Assembly (NCBI GenBank): GCA_965247375.1
Contig: CBDFHU010000071.1
Coordinates: 1-64,000, forward strand
Direction: 5' to 3'
DNA: 64,000 bases
From: Arsenicibacter sp965247375
GTDB lineage: Bacteria; Bacteroidota; Bacteroidia; Cytophagales; Spirosomataceae
Part shown: positions 34,118-41,329 of the stretch, one piece after another
Numbering within the stretch: position 1 is the stretch's first letter
Layout of the letters: every line of letters starts with the position of its first letter
The notes under the pieces: generated by a model
What the model was told of the DNA's origin: nothing
Seen by the model: only the letters and a program-made list of their open reading frames with translations
The model's database searches: none
Position numbers and translations under genes: made by a program

Positions 34118-34744
34118 TTACATATACAATAAGCTATATTCAAATGGAGAGTCATCTGCTACCTCTTTTCCCTGCTCTAACAAAACCTCACGGTATTTAA
34201 TCAATGCTATAGCCCGATAATCGACGGCTATGGGATAATCGGGTAAATGAACTTCGTTCTGAGCCATCACGTTTCGTAACCACATTTCGGCAACCAGCGA
34301 GTGCCTGAGCTCGGGGGTATACCCTAAAAACATTGTTAACCGTTTTTTGACCGCATATCCATAGGGGACATACGTCTTCCAATAGTTATCGTATATCTCG
34401 GCATCATAAACCCAGCATGTATTATGACGCATGTCAACGTTGCGGATAAGCTTGATATGCTCATCAACTTGCTGGTCAAAATCAGCATCCGATATATAAC
34501 AGGTGCGATTAGTCCGAATCAGAGCACGAATAAATGGTTCTTGTTCCAATATGCAGACATCGTGCGGCAGATAGCCTAATTTTTGCTCAATTATTTCGCG
34601 GCCTGCTGTTTCCAGATCAGGCAGAACTGTACTACCACGCTCTAGGTCGCTCCATTGAATGGTATATAAACGACCTTCTTCGATGGCGTTGGCATGCATA
34701 GGCTGACTTGTACTGCTGCCAAGAATATCACGCTGCCAGTCCAT
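34118..34744 (-). CDS. Hypothetical protein, 208 residues
   Basis: The protein begins MDWQRDILGSSTSQPMHANA and has no recognised family. It is soluble, acidic and rich in Tyr and Trp (YDAEIYDNYWKTYVPYGYA), with an N-terminal part that resembles a chorismate-lyase-like pattern only superficially (LETAGREIIEQKLGYLPHDVCILEQEPFIRALIRTNRTCY). It lies upstream of the MmeI-like gene on the same strand with a gap of 183 bases and is divergent from the gene at 34831. Its composition is closer to the element backbone than to the A/T-rich restriction pair. It could be a backbone gene of the element, since genes of this end are otherwise small element-specific proteins. Confidence 0.6.
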   Translation of the reverse strand: MDWQRDILGSSTSQPMHANAIEEGRLYTIQWSDLERGSTVLPDLETAGREIIEQKLGYLPHDVCILEQEPFIRALIRTNRTCYISDADFDQQVDEHIKLIRNVDMRHNTCWVYDAEIYDNYWKTYVPYGYAVKKRLTMFLGYTPELRHSLVAEMWLRNVMAQNEVHLPDYPIAVDYRAIALIKYREVLLEQGKEVADDSPFEYSLLYM

Positions 34745-34830
34745 ATTTTACTCTCCTGCAAACAAGAGTTCCACCTATTTTTTTATATTAGCATAAGTAT
34801 ACTGACCGTCAAGCTAAAACATAAGGAGGT

Positions 34831-35418
34831 ATGGATAACGCCAATCATACGGATAAAGCATTTCCGCCTGAGTTCAATCATATTGGCATGCAGGTTAAAC
34901 AAACACAGGAACGTGTGCAGCAGATCGATGAACAGATTAAAAACGTTCCGCAAAATAGTAAACCTGCCCCCGCGTTGAGACCACCAGGCTTCGTTCAGCC
35001 GAAACGCTTTGATCGGGAACGTATTATTGCAGGTCTGGAGCATGATAAAAGCCAGATCAAGCATGATATGCTGCATCGGGCCGAAAACGAAGTGAAAGAA
35101 GCCGATCAGGCAACTGCCAGAATAGTCAAAGACAATGTGCGTGAAAGTCTTTTCCCAAACCCTTTCTCAAAGATGAGTATTTCGGAAAAGAAGGCCATTC
35201 ATAACCAGACCAGAGATCTGGAGGCGTCACAAGATTATATGGATTCCCTATTCTCTAAACAGGAAAACAACGCCGTCAAAGCTGATCCGGAAGAAAAAAG
35301 AACGAAGCTGTCAGTTGCAGCCATGTTTATCGAAAATCTCAGCTTTACGAAAGCCGAAAAATCAGACGTCTCACATAACCCGGTAAAAGATATAGACAAG
35401 GATATTGCTAAAGACTAA
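34831..35418 (+). CDS. Hypothetical hydrophilic, coiled-coil-like element protein
   Basis: 195 residues. The start is well supported by a strong Shine-Dalgarno, AAGGAGGT, 2 bases before the ATG, unusual for this genome. The sequence is highly charged with heptad-like stretches (MQVKQTQERVQQIDEQIKN, DRERIIAGLEHDKSQIKHDM), has no membrane segment and no Cys, and has a polar C-terminal tail (KDIDKDIAKD). It converges with two small minus-strand genes at the right end of the element. I recognise no family. A structural or DNA-associated accessory role is possible but not shown. Confidence 0.65.
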   Translation: MDNANHTDKAFPPEFNHIGMQVKQTQERVQQIDEQIKNVPQNSKPAPALRPPGFVQPKRFDRERIIAGLEHDKSQIKHDMLHRAENEVKEADQATARIVKDNVRESLFPNPFSKMSISEKKAIHNQTRDLEASQDYMDSLFSKQENNAVKADPEEKRTKLSVAAMFIENLSFTKAEKSDVSHNPVKDIDKDIAKD

Positions 35419-35419
35419 G

Positions 35420-35689
35420 TTATTTTTCCAGATCAATATCACGATCTTTAGTCTTATCAACAATGGTATTATCCTTGGTGTGGCGGTCTCCTGTGAGCCA
35501 TTCTGGCAGACGCGTTTTAGTCTGTTCCGACTTATACTGTTCACGCCCCTCTTTGAAACCTACAAGCCGAATAAAATCACTATCCAGTTTAGCCAGTTTC
35601 TCGGCGAGTTCAGGCATATGCTGGGCCATCAAATAACCTTCATTAAAACCTCTTACGAACTCTGGTTCGGCTTTTTCCTGCTCCTCCAT
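35420..35689 (-). CDS. Small conserved mobile-element protein
   Basis: 89 residues. It contains FVRGFNEGYLMAQHMPELAEKL and GFKEGREQYKSEQ, a pattern with two related 'GF-x-E/K-G' units that I associate with short hypothetical proteins of Bacteroidota integrative elements. It is soluble and acidic at the N-terminus. It follows the HTH gene with only 2 bases between them, so the two are an operon at the right end of the element. It could act with the HTH protein in excision or regulation. Function is not known. Confidence 0.65.
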   Translation of the reverse strand: MEEQEKAEPEFVRGFNEGYLMAQHMPELAEKLAKLDSDFIRLVGFKEGREQYKSEQTKTRLPEWLTGDRHTKDNTIVDKTKDRDIDLEK

Positions 35690-35691
35690 GA

Positions 35692-35961
35692 TTAAAACGT
35701 GTTTCTAGCGTTGTGCTCAAGATAGGTAATGATAGAAGATCTGTCATAAAGAATGATCTTCTTCTGAGGTTGGGTGAATCGAATCCGGCCCTCGTCCCGG
35801 AGCTTCTGCAAAGTAGTTTTTGATTTGATATTTAACAGACGCATGGCCTCTTCGTCTGTAACCCATTTATCTTCCTGCTGGGCATGGTTTTCCTTTAGCC
35901 GTGCAACGACCTGCTCAATCAAAGCAAAGAAAGCTTCTTCCTCTAAGCAAATGACCTGCAT
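35692..35961 (-). CDS. Helix-turn-helix protein, probable excisionase/regulator of the element
   Basis: 89 residues. An N-terminal helix (LEEEAFFALIEQVVARLKEN) precedes an excisionase-type winged HTH: WVTDEEAMRLLNIKSKTTLQKLRDEGRIRF, then the wing QPQKKIILYDRSSIITYLEHN. Small proteins of this kind at the end of Bacteroidota integrative elements serve as recombination directionality factors or regulators. It is 188 bases from the right attachment repeat, and the 22-base subterminal repeat lies about 97 bases upstream of its start, facing it. The gene could thus bind there to control both its own transcription and excision. Confidence 0.82.
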   Translation of the reverse strand: MQVICLEEEAFFALIEQVVARLKENHAQQEDKWVTDEEAMRLLNIKSKTTLQKLRDEGRIRFTQPQKKIILYDRSSIITYLEHNARNTF

Positions 35962-36057
35962 GATATTTTTTCCTGCAATATAAACTTATTGACGCTATCC
36001 GAATTTCAGTTGGGGTAAAAATTGGCCTTTTAAAACAAGTTTTAAAAATTTCTCAGC

Positions 36058-36079
36058 GTTGTACCTATGTTGTACCAAG
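36058..36079 (+). repeat. Right subterminal 22-bp repeat
   Basis: Exact copy of 1816-1837 in the same orientation, with two TTGTACC units. It lies 70 bases inside the right attachment repeat. The similarity continues loosely outward: aaaacaagtt occurs shortly before both copies. Confidence 0.6.
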
Positions 36080-36149
36080 GGAATGCACCAAAATTATAAC
36101 ATGATAAAAATCAGGATATTACATACCAAAAACTACAGAAATCACAGAA

Positions 36150-36167
36150 TTCAAAGCCCTGCGATTA
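36150..36167 (+). repeat. Right attachment repeat (attR core)
   Basis: ttcaaagccctgcgatta, identical to 1702-1719. Core genes start 220 bases to the right. The flanking bases differ from those of the left copy on both sides. Confidence 0.75.
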
Positions 36168-36387
36168 AAAATGTACTGAATTCAAACTCACCTAACACGT
36201 TTTCTGCCTGAATCATTCAATCTACGCCATAATTTTCCACCTACTTCCCTTTGAGGCAGAAAAACCGGCTAAACAAAAATCAGTCTATGACGAATCGGCC
36301 CGTACCATTACTTTTGTAGCTTTCTTCACCGGACAGCAGCCGGTTGCGTAGGCAACAGCGCCCTGCTCCGTTTTTATTCTGTTTACA

Positions 36388-37011
36388 ATGGCTCTGAAAA
36401 CCATCGTTAAAATCAGCAACGTTACCAATCTGAGCGACGCCCGCTATTGTGCCGGCATGGGCGTGGATATGCTTGGCTTCTCCATAGACGAGCAATCGCC
36501 GGAGTACGTTGATCCCAAAAAATTAGCCGAAATCCGCTCGTGGGTGGCCGGCGTCCGGATCGTCGGTGAAACCACATCGGTTGACCTGCCGCAACTCGAA
36601 CAACTGATCGATCAATATCAACCCGACATTTTACAGATCAACGAAAGCGCGCTGTTACCCTATGTCTCTACGTTTGATAAACCGGTAATTCTTGCCCTTG
36701 ATTTATCGCTGTTGTCGCTCGAACAGCTCGACGCGCTGGCAACAACGCCACTGACAGGAGCTGATTTTGTGTTGCTCGAAAGCCGCGCAGCGCTTCATCT
36801 CGACGAAGACCTCGCTGCACACATCAAACAGGTGGCAGAGCGCCATCCCGTTTTACTGGGCGCGGGCTTTTCGGCCGGATCGGTGGAAAACCTGCTGTCG
36901 GCGATTCCGGTTCAGGGAATTTCGTTACAGGGCGGTGATGAAGAACGACCCGGAAATAAAGAATTCGGTGAACTGATGGATATACTTGAAGTACTCGAAA
37001 CCGAAGATTAG
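36388..37011 (+). CDS. TrpF-like (phosphoribosylanthranilate isomerase fold) protein lacking the catalytic Cys
   Basis: 207 residues, the length of TrpF. The N-terminus KTIVKISNVTNLSDARYCAGMGVDMLGF follows TrpF closely (usually K-I-C-G-I-T), and GAGFSAGSVENLL near the C-terminus fits the phosphate-binding loop of this barrel. The catalytic Cys is replaced by Ser (KISN). It is therefore doubtful that it catalyses the Amadori rearrangement of tryptophan synthesis. It stands alone, not in a trp operon. A TACTTTTG at 36309-36316 fits the Bacteroidota -7 element. It probably faced mnmA divergently before the element inserted between them. Either a paralogue with another sugar-phosphate function or a catalytically altered enzyme. 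Confidence 0.75.
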   Translation: MALKTIVKISNVTNLSDARYCAGMGVDMLGFSIDEQSPEYVDPKKLAEIRSWVAGVRIVGETTSVDLPQLEQLIDQYQPDILQINESALLPYVSTFDKPVILALDLSLLSLEQLDALATTPLTGADFVLLESRAALHLDEDLAAHIKQVAERHPVLLGAGFSAGSVENLLSAIPVQGISLQGGDEERPGNKEFGELMDILEVLETED

Positions 37012-37172
37012 ACAACAGTTGAGGGTTTTCTTGGCAAAACACAGTAGTATGTATTACCTATTATCAGGCAAAACCCTCAATTCATCAAATCCAGTTTCCA
37101 TTCTTCCTTCTTAGATTGTCGTTCCGGCCGCTACCCGCTAGGTTTACATCATCAATCAACTACTGATGAACA

Positions 37173-37673
37173 ATGGAACGACGCTTAGAACGCATACCCG
37201 GTGAGGCAAAAATCGGGGGCGTATGTGCCGGTCTGGCACATTACTTCAATCTCGACAGCACCCTGATACGGGTTTTATTTGTTGTCGGAATTTTTCTGCC
37301 GCATTGCCCGGCTGTGCTAATTTACGTTATCTTGTGGATAGCATTGCCCGAGCGTTCGTCCGGAACTGCTTATGCTCAATCAACTCTTTACGCTAATCCT
37401 TCTTTTTCTATGTACGCATCGAATCAAAAACCGCAAGGTAGTATCATCGGTGGGGTGGTCCTCATCATCTTAGGTGTCCTGTTTTTGTTAGACCGCTGGT
37501 TTGACGTTGATCTGGGCGATCTGTGGCCGCTGTTCCTGATTGCCATCGGGGTGTGGCTTATCTTTAAAGACCGGATTAAACCGCCTTACGATAATAATAA
37601 CTACAATAATCCGACGAACTACAACAATCCGACCGACTATAACTCGCCGTCGAATCCCGGCGGTACCCTCTAA
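37173..37673 (+). CDS. PspC-domain membrane protein
   Basis: 166 residues. The first 60 residues are the PspC domain (RLERIPGEAKIGGVCAGLAHYFNLDSTLIRVLFVV, then VLIYVILWIALPE) with one or two membrane segments. After a linker come two more hydrophobic segments, IIGGVVLIILGVLFLLDRW and DLWPLFLIAIGVWLIF, as in the LiaI/LiaF-like transmembrane unit, and then an Asn/Tyr/Pro-rich tail (NNNYNNPTNYNNPTDYN). PspC proteins take part in envelope stress responses. It is followed after 3 bases by a gene with the same transmembrane unit plus a toast-rack domain, so both belong to one operon. Confidence 0.9.
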   Translation: MERRLERIPGEAKIGGVCAGLAHYFNLDSTLIRVLFVVGIFLPHCPAVLIYVILWIALPERSSGTAYAQSTLYANPSFSMYASNQKPQGSIIGGVVLIILGVLFLLDRWFDVDLGDLWPLFLIAIGVWLIFKDRIKPPYDNNNYNNPTNYNNPTDYNSPSNPGGTL

Positions 37674-37676
37674 ACC

Positions 37677-38666
37677 ATGAATACGAAAGGACTTTTCTGG
37701 GGCTGCTTCTTTGTCGTCTTCGGTCTGCTGTTTCTCGGCCGGAACATGGGCTGGCTGGCCGTCGACTGGGACTACCTGAAAGATTTCTGGCCCGTACTGC
37801 TGATTCTGGCCGGTATCAACCTGATTCTGGAACGTCGCCACAGCCAGTTTGTCATGGTAACGACCCTGCTGCTTGGTGTCATCGCTCCGGTTGCTCTGTT
37901 CAGTTTTCTCAACAGGGACCGCGATTTCGGCCGCTATGAATATCACTTGGGCGATGACAAGTATGACGACGATGAAGATGACCGCGAAGCCGAAGAAGAT
38001 GAAAACGATACGTTCCGGTCTGACGACGGCAAGGTGCATGAAAATGTATTCGTCGAAAGCATGTCTGCCGATACGCGGGAAGCTAAACTCAAGTTTGAGG
38101 GCGGTGCCGGCCATTTTGTAATCGGAGAAACATCAACTGACCTGATCAAGGCGGAAACAAAGCAGACATTCGGCGTTTATAAAATGGAAGTCGAACGCGA
38201 CCCGACAACCCGCACGCCAACGATTTTACTGACCCCTAACGAAGGGAATGTGAAGATCAAGGACGGTGAGCTGAAAAACAAAGTGGATATTAAGCTGAAT
38301 CCGAATCCGGTCTGGGACATTGATATCGACATGGGTGCCGGTGAAGGCGATTTCGATCTGAGTGCATTTCAGGTTAAAACGGTCTCTGTCGATGCCGGTG
38401 CAGCTGATGTTGATCTGAAAATCGGCGATAAAGCCGCGCAGACCGACGTGAAAGTCAGTGCCGGTGTCGCCTCGGTTGTCATCCGGGTACCGGCTCAGGT
38501 TGGCTGCCGGATCGAAAAAGACGGCGCGCTGAATATCAACGAACTGGAAGACTTCCAGAATATTGGCAACGGGGTTTATGTAAGCCCTGAATACGATAAG
38601 GCGACGAAGAAAATCAACATCCGGTTCGATGGCGGAATCTCCCGCTTCAAAGTCGAACGCTACTAA
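37677..38666 (+). CDS. LiaF-like membrane protein with toast-rack domain
   Basis: 329 residues. Residues 1-75 hold paired hydrophobic segments (LFWGCFFVVFGLLFLGRNMGW, WPVLLILAGINLILERR, TTLLLGVIAPVALFSFL), followed by a very acidic stretch (DDKYDDDEDDREAEEDENDTF). Then comes a beta-rich C-terminal domain of Gly/Asp repeats (AKLKFEGGAGHFVIGE, DIDMGAGEGDFDLSAF, TVSVDAGAADVDLKIG, KINIRFDGGISRFKVE), the toast-rack fold seen in LiaF-like proteins. LiaF regulates envelope stress sensing in Firmicutes; the role in Bacteroidota is less clear. It is the second gene of the PspC operon and is followed by a terminator. Confidence 0.82.
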   Translation: MNTKGLFWGCFFVVFGLLFLGRNMGWLAVDWDYLKDFWPVLLILAGINLILERRHSQFVMVTTLLLGVIAPVALFSFLNRDRDFGRYEYHLGDDKYDDDEDDREAEEDENDTFRSDDGKVHENVFVESMSADTREAKLKFEGGAGHFVIGETSTDLIKAETKQTFGVYKMEVERDPTTRTPTILLTPNEGNVKIKDGELKNKVDIKLNPNPVWDIDIDMGAGEGDFDLSAFQVKTVSVDAGAADVDLKIGDKAAQTDVKVSAGVASVVIRVPAQVGCRIEKDGALNINELEDFQNIGNGVYVSPEYDKATKKINIRFDGGISRFKVERY

Positions 38667-38671
38667 TAACA

Positions 38672-38702
38672 AAGCCCTCTCCGCGATTTGCTGAGAGGGC
38701 TT
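38672..38702. terminator. Intrinsic terminator between convergent operons
   Basis: AAGCCCTCTC (38672-38681) pairs with GAGAGGGCTT (38693-38702), followed by a T-rich run. It ends the PspC operon and can serve the minus-strand gene ending at 38722. Confidence 0.8.
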
Positions 38703-38721
38703 CTTAATTTATGGGTTAGTG

Positions 38722-39144
38722 TTAATTCTTTAACTGCTCCAGGAGCATTTTACTAAAGGTACGTTCGGTGTTGTACAATTCGTTCAGCTGTTTGGGCGAA
38801 ATTACCTTCAGAAATTTTTTCGAGTATTCTTCGTCCAGATTGGCCAGCTGCTGTTTAAGATCGTTAATTTCCTTGATGTTGCTGAGTGCTTTTTCGTCAG
38901 TCAGGTTCTGTCCACCGTTCAACTGACGGATTTTCCGGCGAATATCTGACCGCTTGTCGTCATATTCGTTGTAAATAGCCCAGAAACCAGGTGCCTGGTC
39001 AGCGGTCAGGTTTAGCCGATTGGTAATCAGACCAATCTTGGCACTTTCGATTTGTTGCCTTCCTCCTCCCTGCGCCATCGCTACCCCGCCAGCTAACAGC
39101 AACCAAACTAAACAAAAGCCTATAAGTCGTCGCATGGTAATCAT
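38722..39144 (-). CDS. Periplasmic LTXXQ/Spy-like helical protein
   Basis: 140 residues from the ATG at 39142-39144. A TTG five codons upstream is less likely. The signal peptide is MRRLIGFCLVWLLLAGGVAMAQ. The mature part is helical with RLNLTADQAPGFWAIYNEYDDKRSDIRRK, which resembles the LTXXQ repeats of Spy/CpxP stress chaperones and heavy-metal sensors, followed by a second helix pair ending FSKMLLEQLKN. In Bacteroidota such proteins are often the third gene after an ECF sigma factor and a membrane protein, as here. A periplasmic chaperone or sensor role is probable. Confidence 0.8.
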   Translation of the reverse strand: MITMRRLIGFCLVWLLLAGGVAMAQGGGRQQIESAKIGLITNRLNLTADQAPGFWAIYNEYDDKRSDIRRKIRQLNGGQNLTDEKALSNIKEINDLKQQLANLDEEYSKKFLKVISPKQLNELYNTERTFSKMLLEQLKN

Positions 39145-39155
39145 TACTGTGTGTT

Positions 39156-39644
39156 TCAAGAACCAAATTCCATTGTTTGTGGGTCCAACAATTCGTGTTT
39201 GTCAATGTGTTGCCGAACATCTTCCGGCCGAACGTCCAGATATCGGAACAACGTTGAATCATTACTAACTGCCGGTTGTTGGACAGCATTGTCCAGCAGA
39301 TCATCTGCTGTTACACCTTCTTCGTCCAGATAGCTCAGGATAGCCTCGTTGCTCACCCCGCTGAGGGACTCATTGCCAAGGGCTTCCTGACGGGCCGGCC
39401 AGGTAATCCAGACCAATGCCGCCACTAAACCTGCGCCTGCCAATGATGCAACCGACCGCTGCCATGACCAACTTACGGAAAATCCGTGTTGTTTTTTGGC
39501 AACCCGGGCCTGAACGCGCGAAGGGAGCGTATCAAAATACCCCTCCGGCACGCTGGAAGCATTGCTTTCAAAAGGGTGCTGTCTGAGCGGATGCCCAGCC
39601 TTCAGCTCGTCCAGCGATATGTATTTCTTCTCATTCATAGCCAT
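39156..39644 (-). CDS. Membrane protein next to ECF sigma factor (candidate anti-sigma factor)
   Basis: 162 residues with a cytoplasmic N-terminus (MNEKKYISLDELKAGHPLRQHPF...VPEGYFDTLPSRVQARV), one membrane segment (SVASLAGAGLVAALVWITW) and an external part with ISYLDEEGVTADDLL-like acidic motifs. The 'F-x-VPEGYFDTLPxRV' pattern is common in Bacteroidota proteins encoded directly after ECF sigma factors. No zinc HxxxCxxC motif is present, so it is not a typical ZAS anti-sigma factor. It follows the sigma gene with a gap of 32 bases. An anti-sigma role is an inference from order and topology. Confidence 0.75.
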   Translation of the reverse strand: MAMNEKKYISLDELKAGHPLRQHPFESNASSVPEGYFDTLPSRVQARVAKKQHGFSVSWSWQRSVASLAGAGLVAALVWITWPARQEALGNESLSGVSNEAILSYLDEEGVTADDLLDNAVQQPAVSNDSTLFRYLDVRPEDVRQHIDKHELLDPQTMEFGS

Positions 39645-39676
39645 TTGCTTATTTGACAGGCCTCAATGGATAAGGT

Positions 39677-40237
39677 TTACTCGCCGTTTAGAAATTCTTC
39701 AATTTTTTTTACCGCTAAATGGTAAGAGGCTTTAAGGGCTCCGACCGATGTACCCGTAATTTCCGAAATTTCTTCGTACTTCATATCATCGAAGTACTTC
39801 ATATTGAATACCAGCCGCTGCTTATCCGGTAGTTTCAACAAGGCTTTCTGTAGCTTTAACTGAACTTCTTCACCACTGACATCCCCTCCTGACGTTACAA
39901 AGTCTGAATTTTCTTCCAGTTTTTCCAGCAGCTCACCTTCCACATCACCAATAGGGAGAAAAAACTTACGCCGTTTTTTGTTCAGAAAATTGAGACACTC
40001 GTTGGTAGCAATGCGGTAGATCCACGTATATAACTGACTATCACCCCGAAAGTGTTCCAGACTTGACCAGACTTTGATAAATGTTTCCTGTACCAGATCA
40101 TCCGCATCGTCGTGGTCGATGACCATCTTGCGGATATGCCAGTAAATTTTCTGCTGATACTTCCGCACCAACAGATTAAAGGCATAATTCCGGCTTGCCG
40201 GATCACGGTATTTATCAAGGAGTTCCTGGTCAGTCAT
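39677..40237 (-). CDS. ECF sigma factor, sigma-70 family
   Basis: 186 residues from the ATG at 40235-40237 (MTDQELLDKYRDPASRNYAF); the frame extends 8 codons further without support. Region 2 is clear (DADDLVQETFIKVWSSLEHFRGDSQLYTWIYRIATNECLNFL), as is region 4 (LPDKQRLVFNMKYFDDMKYEEISEITGTSVGALKASYHLAVKKI). It directs RNA polymerase to its own promoters in response to a signal, presumably passed by the membrane protein encoded next. The three genes (sigma, membrane protein, periplasmic LTXXQ-like protein) read as one operon. Confidence 0.94.
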   Translation of the reverse strand: MTDQELLDKYRDPASRNYAFNLLVRKYQQKIYWHIRKMVIDHDDADDLVQETFIKVWSSLEHFRGDSQLYTWIYRIATNECLNFLNKKRRKFFLPIGDVEGELLEKLEENSDFVTSGGDVSGEEVQLKLQKALLKLPDKQRLVFNMKYFDDMKYEEISEITGTSVGALKASYHLAVKKIEEFLNGE

Positions 40238-40249
40238 TGTATATCGGTA

Positions 40250-40360
40250 GAGACGCAACACCTGTTGCGTCTCCGGTCTACGTCAGTTCATCAAACTATT
40301 TTACGTCTCGTTGCTTCAGGAAACCTTCTCCGGAAGAGGAGACGCAAGATGTTGCATCTC
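40250..40360. repeat. Two related hairpins with gagacgcaa arms
   Basis: gagacgcaac (40250-40259) pairs with gttgcgtctc (40264-40273), and a similar unit, gagacgcaa (40339-40347) with ttgcatctc (40352-40360), lies 90 bases on. Both are in the same direction in the gap between the sigma gene start and the transketolase stop. The unit resembles small intergenic palindromes dispersed in Cytophagales genomes (from memory), so it is REP-like. The second could also terminate the transketolase operon. Confidence 0.6.
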
Positions 40361-40364
40361 TACG

Positions 40365-41324
40365 CTACGCAGCTTTGCGCTGCATAGCTTTCTTAACGGC
40401 TTCAACAATTTTATCGGCAGTCAGGCCATATTTTTCCATCAGCTGGGCCGGTGTACCGCTTTCGCCGAAGGTATCATGCACCCCGATCATTTCGAGCGGA
40501 GCCGGATAATTGCGCGCCAGTACCTGCGCTACGCTGTCACCTAAACCACCGTTCAGCATATGTTCTTCCGCCGAAACGGCACAGCCTGTTTTCTTCACCG
40601 AAGCCAGAATCGCTTCTTCATCTAACGGTTTAATCGTATGAATGTTGATAATGTCGGCTTCGATTCCTTCTTCGGACAGCTTTTCACCTGCCTGGATAGC
40701 TTCCCAAACCAGGTGTCCGGTCGCAAAAATCGATACATCCGGACCTTCGTTCAGGATGACTGCTTTACCAATTTCAAATTTCTGATCTGCCGGCGTAAAA
40801 ATCGGCACTACCGGACGACCAAAGCGCAGGTAAACCGGCCCTTCGTGTTCGGCAATGGCAATGGTGGCAGCTTTTGTCTGGTTGAAGTCACACGGGTTGA
40901 TAACGGTCATGTTCGGCAACATCTTCATCATCCCGAGGTCTTCCAGAATCTGGTGCGTCGCGCCGTCTTCGCCCAGTGTCAGGCCGGCGTGCGATGCACA
41001 AATTTTAACATTTTTGTTAGAGTAACAAACCGACTGACGAATTTGATCATATACGCGGCCGGTAGCAAAGTTGGCGAACGTGGTCGCAAACGGGATTTTA
41101 CCGCCGATGGTTAATCCGGCTGCCACCCCGATCATGTTTGCTTCGGCAATACCACATTGTACGTAACGCTCCGGAAACTCCTTAATGAAGCCTTCCAGTT
41201 TCAGCGATCCTGCCAGATCGGCAGTCATCGCGACCACATCCGGGTTTGTCCGGCCCAGCTCCAGAATACCGGCGCCAAAACCTGAACGAGTATCTTTCTT
41301 TTCGGTAAATGTATATTTTTTCAT
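40365..41324 (-). CDS. Transketolase, C-terminal subunit
   Basis: 319 residues, matching the C-terminal (pyrimidine-binding plus transketolase C) half of a split transketolase, which moves two-carbon units between sugar phosphates using thiamine diphosphate. Family features are GTNPDVVAMTADLAGS-like start, FPERYVQCGIAEANMIGVAAGL, the LGEDGATHQILEDLGMMKMLPNM motif and VYLRFGR. The N-terminal subunit is at 42972-43829 on the same strand. In most genomes the two genes are adjacent; here an ATPase and a TOPRIM gene (41330-42903) lie between them. The gap to the upstream TOPRIM gene is only 5 bases. Confidence 0.95.
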   Translation of the reverse strand: MKKYTFTEKKDTRSGFGAGILELGRTNPDVVAMTADLAGSLKLEGFIKEFPERYVQCGIAEANMIGVAAGLTIGGKIPFATTFANFATGRVYDQIRQSVCYSNKNVKICASHAGLTLGEDGATHQILEDLGMMKMLPNMTVINPCDFNQTKAATIAIAEHEGPVYLRFGRPVVPIFTPADQKFEIGKAVILNEGPDVSIFATGHLVWEAIQAGEKLSEEGIEADIINIHTIKPLDEEAILASVKKTGCAVSAEEHMLNGGLGDSVAQVLARNYPAPLEMIGVHDTFGESGTPAQLMEKYGLTADKIVEAVKKAMQRKAA

Positions 41325-41329
41325 GTCTG

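Larger units (their letters stand above)
1702..36167. mobile_element. Integrative mobilizable element (about 34.5 kb) with defence cargo
   Basis: The limits are set by an identical 18-base direct repeat at 1702-1719 and 36150-36167. The left end carries a tyrosine integrase pointing inward (1930-3150) and the right end a small HTH gene (35692-35961). A second identical 22-base sequence lies just inside each end. Core metabolic genes resume immediately outside. Inside are a coupling ATPase, a MobF relaxase, ArdC- and RadC-like proteins, a broken primase, an IS21 insertion, a second integrase and a series of defence-type genes. No VirB4, TraG/TraN or other mating-pair genes were found, so transfer would need a helper element. 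The boundaries are inferred from the repeats; an empty site in a relative would confirm them. Confidence 0.8.
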
